Positions 11,366 to 23,523 of a DNA stretch of 64,000 bases are shown here, piece by piece. The position numbers were made by a program, and so were the translations under genes. The stretch comes from Brachypterus glaber (lineage: Eukaryota; Arthropoda; Insecta; Coleoptera; Kateretidae). Every line of letters starts with the position of its first letter. Within the stretch, counting starts at the first letter, position 1. The notes under the pieces are model-generated. The model did not search any database. It had not been told where the DNA came from and was given only the letters and a program-made list of their open reading frames with translations. Where the stretch lies: assembly GCA_958510825.1 (NCBI GenBank), contig OY294051.1, positions 2,232,001-2,296,000 on the forward strand, given 5' to 3'.

Positions 11366-11960
11366 AGAATAGTATATTCTATAACTAGTATGGAATAGAC
11401 AATATTCCGCGCGAGCGGTAAGTTTGTCATACGAGCCGGCACGCTAGTATGACGGTCCCGCGAGCGCGGAATGAATATTCCATGCGTGTCGTAGACTATA
11501 CTTTTTCTACGACTGCAAATATGAAACAATGTATGGCTTTAAACTGCGGACAAGGGTAAAAACAATGTTTTTTGTGACTCGACATTGTAAATGCAACAAA
11601 AAACATATTTTTAAATAAAGCAATTAATGTTATTTAATAATATTATCAAATCAGTACTTAAAAAGGACTTTTATTTAATTTTAGCGCATTTTTACAAATT
11701 ATAATGTAAAAATTGAAGGTTATGTCAGATTGTTGTGTTTTAATTTTTTGAACTAAATTGATAAAAAACTGGTCAAATATTAAGAAAAACTAATAAACTT
11801 TATGTAATTTTAACGCATAACTTTAAATTGCATTAAATTATTCTATATTTCATGGTAAAATATATATATTTTTGCTAATTTTGCTACGGGTTTCCTTACT
11901 TTTATAAACAAGAGATGGCACTACATGTGCTCATTCTAACACTTGATACGGAATATTCAT
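11366..11960 (+). mobile_element. Hairpin-ended repeat H1, copy b, 3'-truncated
   Basis: Begins with the GC-rich hairpin (TATGGAATAGACAATATTCC to ATTCCATGCG) and continues colinearly with the other copies up to the GATACGGAATATTCATA block. The last ~100 bp present in copies c and d are missing. It lies in inverse orientation to copy a. Confidence 0.8.
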
Positions 11961-12320
11961 AAAAAACTTCATAACAAAATATGTTGTGTAATTTTATTTT
12001 AATTCCTTAAATGCTGGAATATTTGTGTGTCTGAAATAAGTTTCTCCCTTCCTTTGGTTTTAAACACATTAAAAAGATCCAAGACCTTTGATCCTAAAAA
12101 ATATGACTTTAAAGCCGAAAAACTCCCCTAATACAAACATATTCACATATTTACACAAGAAATCCATATAAGTTAATTATAAGGGTCGAATATTATTTGA
12201 AAATTGTTTACCTTAGTCCTAAACCAATAAAGTACTAACAACTGGTAAAACAGGTCCAAAATTTTCGGATTATATAATAAAAAGTTGCGGAATATATTAT
12301 AAAAAGTCCGCATGAGACCG
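11961..12320. repeat. Left member of a diverged direct duplication
   Basis: The segment at about 12101-12236, with AAAGCCGAAAAACTCCCCTA and CCTTAGTCCTAAACCAATAA, recurs as about 12899-13033. The hairpin-family copy c lies between the two. A shorter third echo lies near 14620-14670. Confidence 0.65.
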
Positions 12321-12870
12321 AGAATAGTATATTCTAACTAGTATGGAATAGACAATATTCCGCGTGAGCGGAAATTTTGTCATACTAGCCAGCAGGCGAG
12401 TATGACAGTCCCGCGAGCGCGGAATGACTATTCCATACGTGTTGTAGACTATACTTTTTCTTCGACTGCAAATATGAAACACTGTATGGCTTTAAACTGC
12501 GGACAAGGTTAAAAACAATATTTTTTGTGACTCGATATTGTAAATGCAACAAAACACATATTTTTAAATAAAGCTATTAATGATATTTAATAATTTTATC
12601 AAATCAGTACTTAAAAAAGATTTTTATTTAATTTTAGCACATATTTACAAATTATAATACAAAAATTGAAGGTTTTGTCAGATTGTTGTGACAGATATCA
12701 GGTTTAAATATTTAACAATAGATGGAGCAGTTTTAATTTTTTGAACTAAATTGATAAAGATCTAACACTTGATACGGAATATTCATACCGTATCTAGAGC
12801 TAGAATGGATTCATTCTGTGTTTGAAAAGTGTGTGTATTTGCTTACATTCTAAAGCAGTCGTAGAAAAAA
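12321..12870 (+). mobile_element. Hairpin-ended repeat H1, copy c, internally deleted
   Basis: Has the GC-rich hairpin and the terminal CTTACATTCTAAAGCAGTCG. Between TTGATAAA and TCTAACACTTGATACGG it lacks about 200 bp that copies a, d and e keep. Confidence 0.8.
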
Positions 12871-13270
12871 TGACTACCATAGTAATTTTCTTACCAAAAT
12901 ATGACTTTGAAGTCGGAAAATCCCCCTACTTCAAATACATTTACATATTTATTTAAGAAATCAATATGAATTAATGTAAGCGGTCGAATATTATATGAAA
13001 ATTGTTTGCCTTAGTCCTAAACTAATAAAGTAGCATTAGAGTAATCAAATTTGAATTTGAATGCGAACAAACAAGCCTCCACAAAATAATTCTGAGAAAG
13101 TTTCTGATATTTTACGAGAGTTTATAAACTTTGTTGTTTGAAAAAACTGCCTTTAAACTTTTACCTTTTTTTATATTAAAAACTCCTCAGCAAACTTAAA
13201 TAAAATATTTTTGAATTTAAACAGAGTACGGCAATGCCAAAGTCACGTGGTTAGCTTGTTCGCGTGTGTT
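12871..13270. repeat. Right member of the direct duplication, then AT-rich DNA
   Basis: 12899-13033 matches 12101-12236. Nothing is recognised between 13040 and 13270. Confidence 0.6.
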
Positions 13271-13850
13271 TATACAGGGTGTTTTAAAAATGCGGGTACT
13301 TTAAAAAGGTGATTTTAAGCCAAAAAAATATGAAAAAATGTCCCTTTAAAGATTGGTCTAAAAATGAAATCCGTCTAAAATAGTCCTGACTTTTATTAAA
13401 TATCTCTGGAACCCTATGAAGTATAGCAACGACATTTTGCACATGCCTTAACATACTATGAATTTTTATTTGGTAACTTTATCAGGGCCGTGCAAAATAA
13501 AGGGGGGCATTTTATCAATAAAATGGATTCCTAATTTAAAAATGCATTAAAAAAGTAGTTTATAAACATAAATTTAACAATAAAGGGCCAACCATTTTCG
13601 AGAAAATGCCACGTAAAGAAATAATTTTACGTTTTGAGCAGCAAAAAAATTGCCAATAAAAATGTTGTAGGGGAATTCTACATCAAAATCTCAAAAAAGT
13701 ACCTATAAACTTAGGTCCTAAGTTCAGGTACTACGGTATCTTAGAAATAATACCTTTAGGGAAAGGGTTTAAAACCGACATGTGGACATTTGTAAATGGG
13801 AACTTTGTATAATTTTTTATATAGAATAGGCTTAAATTTTACAGAATATA
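13271..13850 (+). mobile_element. Half of a CAGGGTG-ended foldback element
   Basis: It starts TATACAGGGTGTTTTAAAAA. It then follows the same order of landmarks as one arm of the 1130-2264 element: a TCTCTGGAACCCTATGAAGT block, a TTGCACATG block, a G-run beside GTGCAAAAT, an ACCATTTTCGAGAAAATG block, and a GAATTCTACATCAAAATCTC block. The opposite arm is absent. The last bases of the window (63968-64000) match its TCTCTGGAACCCTATGAA block. Confidence 0.7.
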
Positions 13851-14540
13851 TTTTTTCTACGACTGCTTTAGAATGTAAGCAAATACACACACTTTCTAAA
13901 CATAGAATGAATCCATTCTAGCTCTAGATACGGTATGAATATTCCGTATCAAATGTTAGAATGAGCACATGTAGTGCTATCTCTTGTTTATAAAAGTAAA
14001 GAAAACTGTAGCAAAATTAGCAAAAATATATATATTTTACCATGAAATATTGAATAATTTAATGCAATATAAAGTTTTGCGTTAAAATTACATAAAGTTA
14101 ATTAGTTTTTCTTAATATTTGACCAGTTTTTTATCAATTTAGTTCAAAAAATTAAAACTGCTCCATCTATTGTTAAATATTTAAACCTGATATCTGTCAC
14201 AACAATCTGACATAACCTTTAATTTTTGCATTATAATTTGTAAATATGTGCTAAAATTAAATAAAAATCTTTTTTAAGTACTGATTTGATAAAATTATTA
14301 AATAACATTAATTGCTTTATTTAAAATCATGTGTTTTGTTGCATTTACAATGTCAAATCACAAAAAACATTGTTTTTAACCTTGTCCGCAATTTAAAGCC
14401 ATACAGTGTTTCATATTTGCAGTTGAAGAAAACGTATAGTCTACAACACTTATGGAATAGTCATTCCGCGCTCGCGGGACCGTCATACTCGCCTGCCGGA
14501 TTGTATGACAATATTGTCTATTCCATGAATATACTATTTT
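13851..14540 (-). mobile_element. Hairpin-ended repeat H1, copy d
   Basis: Minus-strand copy with both ends: CTTACATTCTAAAGCAGTCG at the left edge of the window-strand view and the GC-rich hairpin at the right. The hairpin has lost part of one arm (…GTATGACAATATTGTCTATTCC). The 118-aa frame at 14312-14668 reads through it and is not a gene. Confidence 0.8.
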
Positions 14541-15762
14541 CAAGCCAAAGCTTGGCTCTTTTCAAAGCTATTTTAAACTCTTTCATAAATAAAAGCTCTA
14601 ATGTTATAAAAAAATGGTTTACTTTCGTCCCAAACAAATGGAGTATTAGAGGAATTAAATTTGTATAGAAAACAAACAAACAAGATTCTGGAAAATCCTC
14701 CTGATTTTCTCTTTTGAGCGACTCTGCGTGAGTTGAGCAGGAATAATTAAAGGATGACAACTGAATCAACAAATTTTTGTACTTGCCTAAAAGCGCCTTG
14801 TTTGTTCATATAGGTACCCCCAAGGATTACATAACACACATTTCGGCAACTTTTACCGCTTCAAACGCCAATATTTTGAAGACAATTTATTTAAGGAAAA
14901 GTTGATCGTAATATTTTTTATCCTATTCAAGCTCTAAATTAATAAAATCCATTAATAATTAACTTAATTATAATAAAAAAAAAGATAGAAGTTGTACCCC
15001 ATTCTTACCTCCTTATCCCTAATCTTTTACCCCCAAAATCTAATTAGCTCTGCGGAAGGCAATAAGAAACAATGTGCAAAAAAGTTCGTTATTTATTACG
15101 AGGCATGCAGAAATATTACTTATATTTTTTGCAAACTTCTTTTATTTTTGCTTAAACTAACTTCAACTCAACGTAAAAATTTTAATTTATCAAAAACATT
15201 GTTTTTTTAAAGCCCTTATTTTCTAAAAAGTGCAAGATGTATCTGACTATGTAATCAGTTTTACAAATGATCTTAAAAAAAATAAAAAATCTTCTCAAAA
15301 ATCCAAAAACCTAAAGCTAGAAACAAGGACCTTTTCTGTCTTAAGTCCAAAAATTTTCTTCGCTATAGGAACATTCACGGGGGCGGAAAATCTGCTTATG
15401 ACACTTTTCACTGATTCAAATGCCACTCGGTAAATAGAAGATATTTTCATTTAATTATAAAAGGACTATTTATTGTACGATACACCCCTGCAGGGGTGGT
15501 TGAGCTCAAATTAATTCCTCAGGCGTCTTTTTCTTGTTGACGAAAAACTTTCTTTCTTGAAATGATAAACAATTTGATAAAACAGTTTTCCAACCGTGGA
15601 AATACTGTTATCAATTTATTACAAAAATACTTTTGTCAGCTAAACAAAACTTTTCGCTATGGCACAATTTTATATTTTTAACGAAAACAAGTATAAAATA
15701 ATAAAAAAAAAAAATAAAAAAAACTATTTTTTTTTGACATTTTAAAAAAAAAATTGTCATAA
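14541..15762. other. AT-rich stretch with one repeat fragment
   Basis: About 14993-15115 (TTTACCCCCAAAATCTAATT, then GCTCTGCGGAA and AATAAGAA) matches about 54706-54850 and, weakly, about 44715-44800. It is a dispersed fragment of an unknown element. The short frames at 14992-15433 show no protein features. Confidence 0.5.
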
Positions 15763-16510
15763 TACTAGGCGAGCTAGCTCATATATTGGCTGTGTAGCCT
15801 TTACACAGTCTATAGCTTCCTTATCCCACCCCGTTCTTGCCAAAAAAATCCAGTCGAGGATTTTGGACCTAATTTTCATTACAGACCGGCAGACATTTTG
15901 ATTTTTATTTGCAAAAATCAATTTTACCCATATAAATAATTTAAATCCATATTCAAGATTTAAGATTCAAGATTTAACATACAAGATTCAATATTCAATA
16001 TTCAGGATTTAAGATTTAAGTGTCAAGATTCAATATTTAGGATTTAAGATTTAAGATTCAAGATTCAAGATTCAAGATTAAAGATTCCATATTTAGGATT
16101 TAAGATTCAAGATTCAAGATTCAAGATTGATGATTCAAGATTCAAGATTCAATATTTAGGATTTAATACTAGGCGAGATATCCTGTGTAATGGCTGTGTA
16201 ATAATTGTGTAGCTATTACACAATCTGTAGCTCCTTTATTCCAGCCCGTTCTTACCAAAAAATTGCAGTAGAGAATTTTTTGTAAGAGTTTTGGGCACAA
16301 TTTGAAAGCTTCATATTACAGACCGACACACAGATTAACAGAGAGGCCGCTAGACATACAGATCTATAGATCAACAGACATATTTTTAATTGCGGAAATC
16401 AATTTATTTCATATAAAATGTTTTCATTTAAGATTAACGATCCAAGATTCAGGATTCAAGATCTAAGATTCCGGATTCAAGATTCATGACTCAAGATTCA
16501 AGATTTTTGC
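15763..16510. repeat. Two tandem ~400-bp units ending in AAGATTC satellite
   Basis: Unit 1 opens ATACTAGGCGAGCTAGCTC at 15763 and unit 2 opens ATACTAGGCGAGATATCCTG at 16165. Both continue with a GGCTGTGTA block, a short stem around TGTGTAG…CTATTACACA, a CCCGTTCTTRCCAAAAAA block and an ACAGACCG block. Both end in a degenerate array of the 7-mer AAGATTC (about 15950-16160 and 16430-16505). Confidence 0.8.
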
Positions 16511-16814
16511 TTTTACAAAAGTTTGGGTAAACCTCAAAAATCCGAATTTTTTTTCGGTGTAACCACCAGTAATAAAAGTCAAAATACAATAAATTTTTGC
16601 AATCTTTATGGCTTGATTTAATTTGAAGTATTTTTAGGGCACTCATTTTAACTTTGTCTTGTTACTAGGCAGTAACAAGGGTTTTATGTTACAAACATAA
16701 AACAGTACTGATTTTTTACGACTTGAAATGGGAACCAGTGCCCAGGCCTATGTGCCAAAATGTCAATAAAAAAAAGACCATTAAATGTGCGAGTGTCCGA
16801 AAGAATGGGACCAG
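16511..16814. other. Unannotated stretch
   Basis: Nothing recognised beyond AT-rich sequence. Confidence 0.4.
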
Positions 16815-17255
16815 TTTTGCGACTCTTGTAAGCTCATAATCCCACGCATTTTGCGTGTTCTTATAGGGCCATAAGAGGTCTGTACTTTTTGTTCTTTTGG
16901 GTTGGCAACAGACCTGGCCTATCGCTTGACGTTTTCCGTGCAAATGTCAATGTAGCTTTAAAGTTGAATTTTCTACAAAATTTTGTGTTTAGGTTATTTT
17001 TACCATGTTAAAATTGTGGCTTGGTTAATTGCAGTAAAAAAGAGAAGAGATGACTATAAAATATATCAAAATATCATTTGTTCTTAGAATTTTAAACATG
17101 GTGTAAACTGTAATGCCAATCCAAAACAAAAATCCCTAAATCAGTCATCAATTTAAATGTAAGTTTTTTTTAAATTTTAGAGCAAAATAGAAAAAATTGT
17201 ATAAAGCACTCGTTTCATAACACGTTATGAAACTACTACTTTAATATAATATTAA
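16815..17255 (-). mobile_element. Hairpin-ended ~500-bp repeat (family H2), copy a
   Basis: Minus-strand copy of a family also at 25766-26280, 29673-30405 and 49449-49946. Landmarks are GCGACTCTTGTAAGCTCATA, a CACGCATTTTGCGTG hairpin, an AAACGTCAAGCGATAGG block, and GTATAAAGCACTCGTTTCAT. The terminal hairpin has lost its apex here. The frame at 16716-16943 is not a gene. Confidence 0.75.
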
Positions 17256-17533
17256 GAACCCACATCGTAAGATGACAAAAGGTTTTTGAACTTTGTCCTT
17301 AAAGGACTTTTTGACAAAGTTTTTATTGTCCATGATGGAAAGATAATATGTATGTGTAAGTTAGACCCGGTTGGATTGTTTAAAATGCAATTTTGGTTTT
17401 TTTTGACCCGAAAACTCTCGGTTATTTATATCAGATATCAGAAGTTTCTTGAGTGCCTAAAGTCGCGTTTTTTTCGATTTTTTTTGTTTTAATATAACAT
17501 ATTTAACTTTGAAAATTGGATATTTTACCTAAA
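17256..17533. other. AT-rich stretch
   Basis: No recognised feature. The 68-aa frame at 17286-17492 has no protein features. Confidence 0.4.
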
Positions 17534-17682
17534 CTGTAAAAAAATGTGTAAATTTACATTCTAAATCAGAGGTAATATGTTGCCAAGCAGGTGCAAGTAA
17601 AATTTACAAGTTAAATCTCGTAAATTTTACTTGGCAACATATTAAATCTGATTTAGCATGTAAATTTACATTTTTTTTGTAG
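17534..17682. mobile_element. ~150-bp palindromic MITE
   Basis: Arms of about 53 bp (CTGTAAAAAAATGTG, TAAATTTACATTCTAAATCA, TATGTTGCCAAG) are mirrored at the right side. A second nested palindrome (AAGTAAAATTTAC / GTAAATTTTACTT) sits in the centre. A transcript would fold into one long hairpin. Confidence 0.8.
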
Positions 17683-19269
17683 TGTAACTTCAATTATAAA
17701 AAAACTAAGTCTTTAAAGCAAAAAATAAAAAAAAGTGACGTCCCTGCCCATGTTTTCCCATTTTTCATTAAAATAAATACAATTTGTAATAAAAATAAGA
17801 CTAAGAAAGTATGAAAGTATTATTCCATATATCTATGTAAAAATAGATAAGAAAAAGGTTCTTTTTCTTTCGAACATATAAATTTATTTTCCGTACGGTT
17901 TTGGAAGGTAAACATGTCGAAAATAAATAGTAATTTATCGTCTAACAATAATACAAGGCTGTTCTTAGTTTTATTGCCAAAACAGACATTATTTCGCTTT
18001 TAAGTGGCTTGATTTTTATTTTCGTTCAATTTCAAATAAGACGCTCTATGCAGAAAGGACCCTACGAAGAAAAGGGAATGAATTTTTACAACGGTGAGTC
18101 ACCCTCAATGATTTTGATATCAAACTATAGCTAATGCAGTAACCTTACTCTCATTCCAAATTTAAAGAGATTATAATAATTATCTTTTTCTTCAAGCGTA
18201 CTAAAATGTTTATATAACTGAACACACTAGTTAGAAGTGATCTATTTTCACAGTAAAAAATGAGTTCATTGTTGTACGCCGTAAAAAAAAGTTAGTGGGC
18301 AAAACCACCACTGGAGGCAGCACTCTTTGACTTTGATGACAGCCATACTTCAAACTTGTTTGTTTATTATGTAAACAGGTGGTTGACTCGAGATTCTGTG
18401 CAAAAACCTTGTGTGAAATTGACTAAAAATGATTGAAGAAGAATATATGGTTTATACACCTACAAATCTCCCCGAAATTGCAAATGTTACATTAGACAAG
18501 TAACCATCGAAATCGCGAAAAGTGTACGATTTAGCATACGAAAAAAGTCCAAAATGATCAAAATATGCGTTACGTAATACTTGAACGTTCCCTTAGCTAA
18601 TTTTTCGCAAAAACGAAGTTTTTTTATCATATTATTTACGAGTTATGTAGTTTTTGGCACATTTCCTTAAAAAACGCTCTGGAAACGACGAAAAATATTG
18701 AATTCTCGATTCTTGTAAATTTCTAGCCCTGTTCGCGTGGAACAACACAAATATAAAATCAATGATTGATTATCCGTCATAAAATAGTCAAATGTGGTAA
18801 AATAGAAAACGAGAAAACGAATTATCGGTTTTACAGTGAAAAAGTGGATTTATACTGCATAAATTTTCTTACCACATAAAATGGACCAATGGACCATATG
18901 TTTGGAATATAAATGCGCATATTTTGCTTTCAAATATTTTTTTCGAGCATTTTTTTATATTTTACAACTACTGCAGAAAGCAATATTGGACCTTATCACT
19001 TATATGAGTCTCGTTGTTTGAAATTGATCCCTGTGAAATATTTATACAGGGGTTATTTGTAACCTTCTTTTCCACTGCACAAATGAAAAAAAATGGAAAT
19101 GGTTCAGAATATCTTTACTTTCGTTTTTTACAAGGATTCAATTATATGATTGAAATGCGCCGCAGGCAAAATTTTAGAATGTTCCTAAGTTTTAAAAAGA
19201 TAACTGAAAGGGCAAATAGATATTTAAACCTAGTATTTAATAGTTATCTATATACCAAGGGATTAAACT
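17683..19269. other. Long AT-rich stretch with one solo MITE end
   Basis: At about 18553-18598 lies a solo right end of the GGGAACGTTCAAGTATTACG family (minus strand: CTAAGGGAACGTTCAAGTAT). No gene was supported elsewhere. The 88-aa frame at 19014-19280 lacks recognisable motifs. Confidence 0.5.
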
Positions 19270-19314
19270 GGCTGTTTTAGTCCCGCTGCATTAGTGTAAG
19301 GGACTAAAACAGCC
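19270..19314. repeat. Perfect 15-bp hairpin
   Basis: GGCTGTTTTAGTCCC and its exact complement are separated by 15 nt. TTTAGTCCC recurs near 19739-19755 (GGCAAGTTTAGTCCCG), which suggests ends of an eroded inverted-repeat element. Confidence 0.6.
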
Positions 19315-20395
19315 AAGTTTAGTCCTGAAGTATATACACTATTTTTTGCGGGACCAAACATAATTTAGGTAGGTAGATAAAATTAAAATTAAAAACCACG
19401 CGTCTAAAATCGGTTGTTTTATTTTTTTAATTTAATCAAGATGCCTGTAAATTGCGAAAAGTCAGTTTCATGGCTATCGCGATTTCAATTGTTTTTTAAT
19501 ATGGTTGACACAAAAGTCAAAAAAATGGACGAAGATGATAAATTTTAAGTTATGTATAAATTGTTATAACAATGTTATTTTTAAAGGTTTTCTTTGTTAA
19601 AATCAAATGAATTGGTTTGAATCGCTAATTTATTACAAAACACCACCAAACCTAATTTTTGAACCAGCAAAGCACATAGTAAGTATAATATTTTAATATT
19701 ATCAAGTTGCCGTGATTTTTATTTCCTAGGGAGAAAAACGGCAAGTTTAGTCCCGAAAATGAAAGCGTAAAATTAGGTTTTAGTCTTGGTCGTGCAAAAA
19801 ATTATTTTTTTTAGTAATGTAATTTTATAAAAATAATTTAGAAAAATAATAAATAAAAAAAAACTAAACTGCGCGGAATTTTAAATAACCAGATTAGCAA
19901 CTTCCTTATGTAAATATATAGATAATACCCACACGTGTAATTGGTAATATATATGCATTTTTTTTCAAAAATAGACAAAAAAATAAAATAATAGTCAAAA
20001 CAATTAAAATGGAATTTGGTAAACAAACTTAGCGACATATAGTTATTTATTTAATTGTTCAGAAAATTCTAAGGAAAAATAACAACCTAATACAGTACGT
20101 ATAAATGACATCTCCCCATAGGATTATAAAATGACAACGCCGCAACGCTTTACATGCTCTGTCGAAAGCGAAACTAAAGGGACTTTAAGTCCCTAAGTGT
20201 GTTAATAAAACACAAAGTTAGGTTAGACTGAATTGATAGGTTTTCTTCGAAGGTGATCTAACCTAAGATTTAATGTTAAAAGAAACGATCGCTACAATAC
20301 CTAAATCTACATATAAACTCTAAACATTTCTGATTTTATATGAAAAAAAAAAAAATAAATGGTTGGATTTTGCATGTAAACAACAAACTTGTCTA
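19315..20395. other. AT-rich stretch without a recognised gene
   Basis: The short minus-strand frames (e.g. 19838-20038) are phenylalanine/tyrosine-rich readings of AT-rich DNA. Confidence 0.4.
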
Positions 20396-20541
20396 AAATG
20401 ATCAAAATTTGCGTTAGGTAATACTTGAACGTTCCCTTAGATAGAAAGCAGTAACTCCATTTGTCGCATAGCGACTTTTTCACATCAACTCTGATGTAAT
20501 ATTTCGGAAACGCTGCTATTGACAAATGGAGTTACTGCTTT
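20396..20541. mobile_element. Solo G-tract MITE end beside a 97-bp hairpin MITE
   Basis: 20396-20440 is one end of the GGGAACGTTCAAGTATTACG family. Immediately after it, 20445-20465 and 20521-20541 form a perfect 21-bp inverted repeat (AAAGCAGTAACTCCATTTGT plus C) around 55 nt. Confidence 0.75.
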
Positions 20542-20780
20542 TTAGCTTAGTAGGGCTGTATAGACTTGGTCATCAGTACCACAGAATAGTTTCCACTAAA
20601 TATATGGGCCTCTACGATGCGCTGTTGCCGTGTTTATAGCTCTAGTGCACTTTACTATGGGGAGATTCCATGTACACGTACTGTATACGCATAGAAAACT
20701 ACGGTTTAGCAATAAACACAAAAAAAAAACATGCAGTTTTAAACCATGCCACGTATTGATATTTATTATAGCCGTACTCT
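20542..20780. other. Unannotated stretch
   Basis: Nothing recognised. Confidence 0.4.
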
Positions 20781-21113
20781 GATAATAGTTATTTATGGTA
20801 CTAGTGGGTAAAGTAAGATATTGCCCATGAGAAAATTAACCTTCGAGGCGTCAGCCAAGCAGGTTCATTTTCGAGAGGGCAATATCGGATTACCATAAGT
20901 GCCATACAAGGTTTTATCCAATAAATAGCTTAGAAATTCATATTTTTATTAAAAATTTTAATGACATTTACAAGATAATAATTTGACAAGTGACAGTTAA
21001 ATGGGTAAAATAAATAATTATCAACTAAATAAAGTAAAAGCCACGCGGGGGTTATTATTGAGTTTATCTATTTAAAATAAAGCTGGTAGTTGTATCATTA
21101 TCTGTATGTATTG
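20781..21113 (+). mobile_element. Hairpin-ended ~335-bp repeat (family H3), tandem unit 1
   Basis: Starts GATAATAGTTATTTATGGTA. The first ~115 bp fold as an imperfect hairpin: TATTGCCCATGAGAAAATTA pairs with TTTCGAGAGGGCAATATC around a GAGGCGTCAGCC loop. About 220 bp of AT-rich sequence follows, to TATCTGTATGTATTGGATA. Confidence 0.8.
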
Positions 21114-21450
21114 GATAATAGTTATTTATGGTACTAGTGGGTAAAGTAAGATATTGCCAATGAGAAAATTACTCTGCGAGGCGTCAGCCAAGCAGGTTAA
21201 TTTTCGAGAGGGCAATATCGGTTTACCCATGAGTGCCATACAAGGTTTTATCCAATAAATAGCTTAGGAATTCATATTTTTATTAAAAATTTTAATGACA
21301 TTTACAAGAAAATAATTTGACAAGTGACAGTTGAGTGGGTAAAATAAATAATTATCAACTCAATAAAGTAAAAGCCACGTGGGATTATTATTAAGTTTAT
21401 CTATTTAAAATAAACCTGGTAATTGTCCTATTATCTGTATGTATTGGATA
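21114..21450 (+). mobile_element. Hairpin-ended repeat H3, tandem unit 2
   Basis: Follows unit 1 without spacer at a 333-bp period, with a few substitutions. A third copy is at 37690-38026 and a 50-bp fragment at 46501-46550. Confidence 0.8.
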
Positions 21451-23520
21451 AAACAGTTTATTTGTGAGTACAAAATATTTGTTTCGATATGGCAAATTAT
21501 ATTATTTGGTTGTGAGTAATAAATGTTATTTTTGTCAAATAAACCTAATGTCTAAATAATCTTATCAGTGTAAGGCTGTAGCTACTATCAGTGATATTTT
21601 ATCTGCATTAAAAAAATAGTTTTCCTTTATAATAAGGAAGTGTTCCTTATTTAAATACTTACATAATAGCTTCTAATTTTTTTTCAAAAATAGACAAATG
21701 AGTGAAAATAATTAATATTAAAATTCGATGAAACCAATTAAAATTAAAATTCGGTAAACAAAAATAATTATTACCTTATTAATAATAATAAGTTATTACT
21801 TTATACTTAATTAGGTACAATTAGTAGAAAATTCGAAGAAAATTATACTGTACTATCGATCGCTAAGGTCTAATAGGCGGGGATGACACAATGTGGATGG
21901 GTGGCTCGAGTTGGAAAAACCTTCTTTTATTTTTTGCTTGGTAAATTTATTAGTTAGGAAAATTGGAGCAGTACAGTGTGAATTTCTTAGAGGCCAGAAC
22001 CTTTTATCTTAGTCATCAAAATTTTTCTGCTGCTGCCGCTTCCTACGTCACGATTCTCGCTTCAAAACGCAGGCAATTCAGCTGACCCGTTTGTCCGGCT
22101 GGCTAGCAGAGAACCTGACTCTCTGCTGCATTTACAAATTTGGTTTAATGTATTTTAAATACTTAGCACATAGCAACTACATATCACATGTAACTACATG
22201 AACATGTAGTACATATCATGTACATGCTTATCGTTGGGTATACTTATGTACATAAAAATTTTAGCCCCAAATGCCTACTTTCAATATTTTGGTAAAAAAA
22301 TTATTAGAATCAGCTGATTGTCGCCATCTTTATTTATCATCCTTCCTCAAAAAACTATTAGTAGTAACAATAACGTTGTTGTATTATTAAATCATTAAAT
22401 ATGAATCTACAATTTTAATAGTGTATTTAATATAACATTATGTTTTAGAATAATAGTAAAAATGGTATTATATACCTCAAACTTGTTACAACAACGTTTG
22501 GTTGTACTATTTTTAGATTTTTATATCAGTGTTTAAATAAAAAAAAAATTTTAAGAACATTTATTTTAATTTCTTTGATATACTATATTGACGAGATTTT
22601 TGCTTAGAATAATCCTAATTATATTCAAGACACTAAAAAATTAATTAATGAATCTCTAATGCAATGACATGTTTGTTGCATATTCTTAGAATTCTGTATC
22701 TGTTTGGCAGCTTATAAATTTGTTTTTTGTTAAGTTTATTTTAATATATTTAAATCTTAACATCGGTGTAGCCAGGGGGCATAAGGGGCCCCGCTTCTTT
22801 GCTCAAAAAATTATCTATATTTTATTTAAAAAATGAGACTAAAAAGAAAACAATTATTTTCTTTTAAGTAATACAGGGACGTAACCAGAAAAAATCCAAG
22901 GGTGCTCAACCCCCAGGGTGTAATACAATACTTGTATATGTTAATATTTTATAGATTTTAGTCGTACCCATAGGCGCCGACTTTTCAAAATCCCAGTGGG
23001 GGCCAAATTATTTTGAAATATAAAAATATATAACAGATATGTGGGGGTTTTTGTATATGACAGGGAACGACCCACGAAATCAGTCTGGGAGGGGGAAAAT
23101 TTCAAAAAAATACTCATTCACGGCAAATTTAAATGTTGAAAGCAAAAATATCCCAGGTCGATGCCTATGGTCATACGTCAGTAATCTCAAAATTATTCGA
23201 GGTTAGCAGTATTTTGGATGTTATTATTTTTAGGTTCTTGGTTCAGAATAAAAACCGAAAATTTTAAAATTGACCCTTAGATATATTTTGGTCACGCTAC
23301 TGAAATTATTAATAAAATTAATAGGCGTTTAAATATATTTTAATTTAGTAGGAGCAAAACAAGTGTCGACTCTAAAAATAAAGTACTCAAAATCGAGATA
23401 AAAAAGCTTACGTATGTACCTGCGTACTTAAAAATGAATGAAAATCAGTGTCAGTGAAATGCTATAAATAAAGTGGACGAAATATAAAAAAACAAATATT
23501 TAAAAGAAAAGTATATAGAG
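21451..23520. other. 2-kb AT-rich stretch without a recognised gene
   Basis: A small palindromic cluster around ACATGTAGTACATATCATGT (22190-22230) is present. Otherwise I see no repeat family, gene or structured RNA. Confidence 0.4.
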
Positions 23521-23523
23521 GCC

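Noticed and set aside
10290..14668. Repeated FHICSRRKSIVYNTYGIVIPRSR-like peptides, each shown only in part, in several frames
   Set aside because: The resemblance among them is just the H1 repeat hairpin translated. Copies carry frame-disrupting differences and no conserved start.
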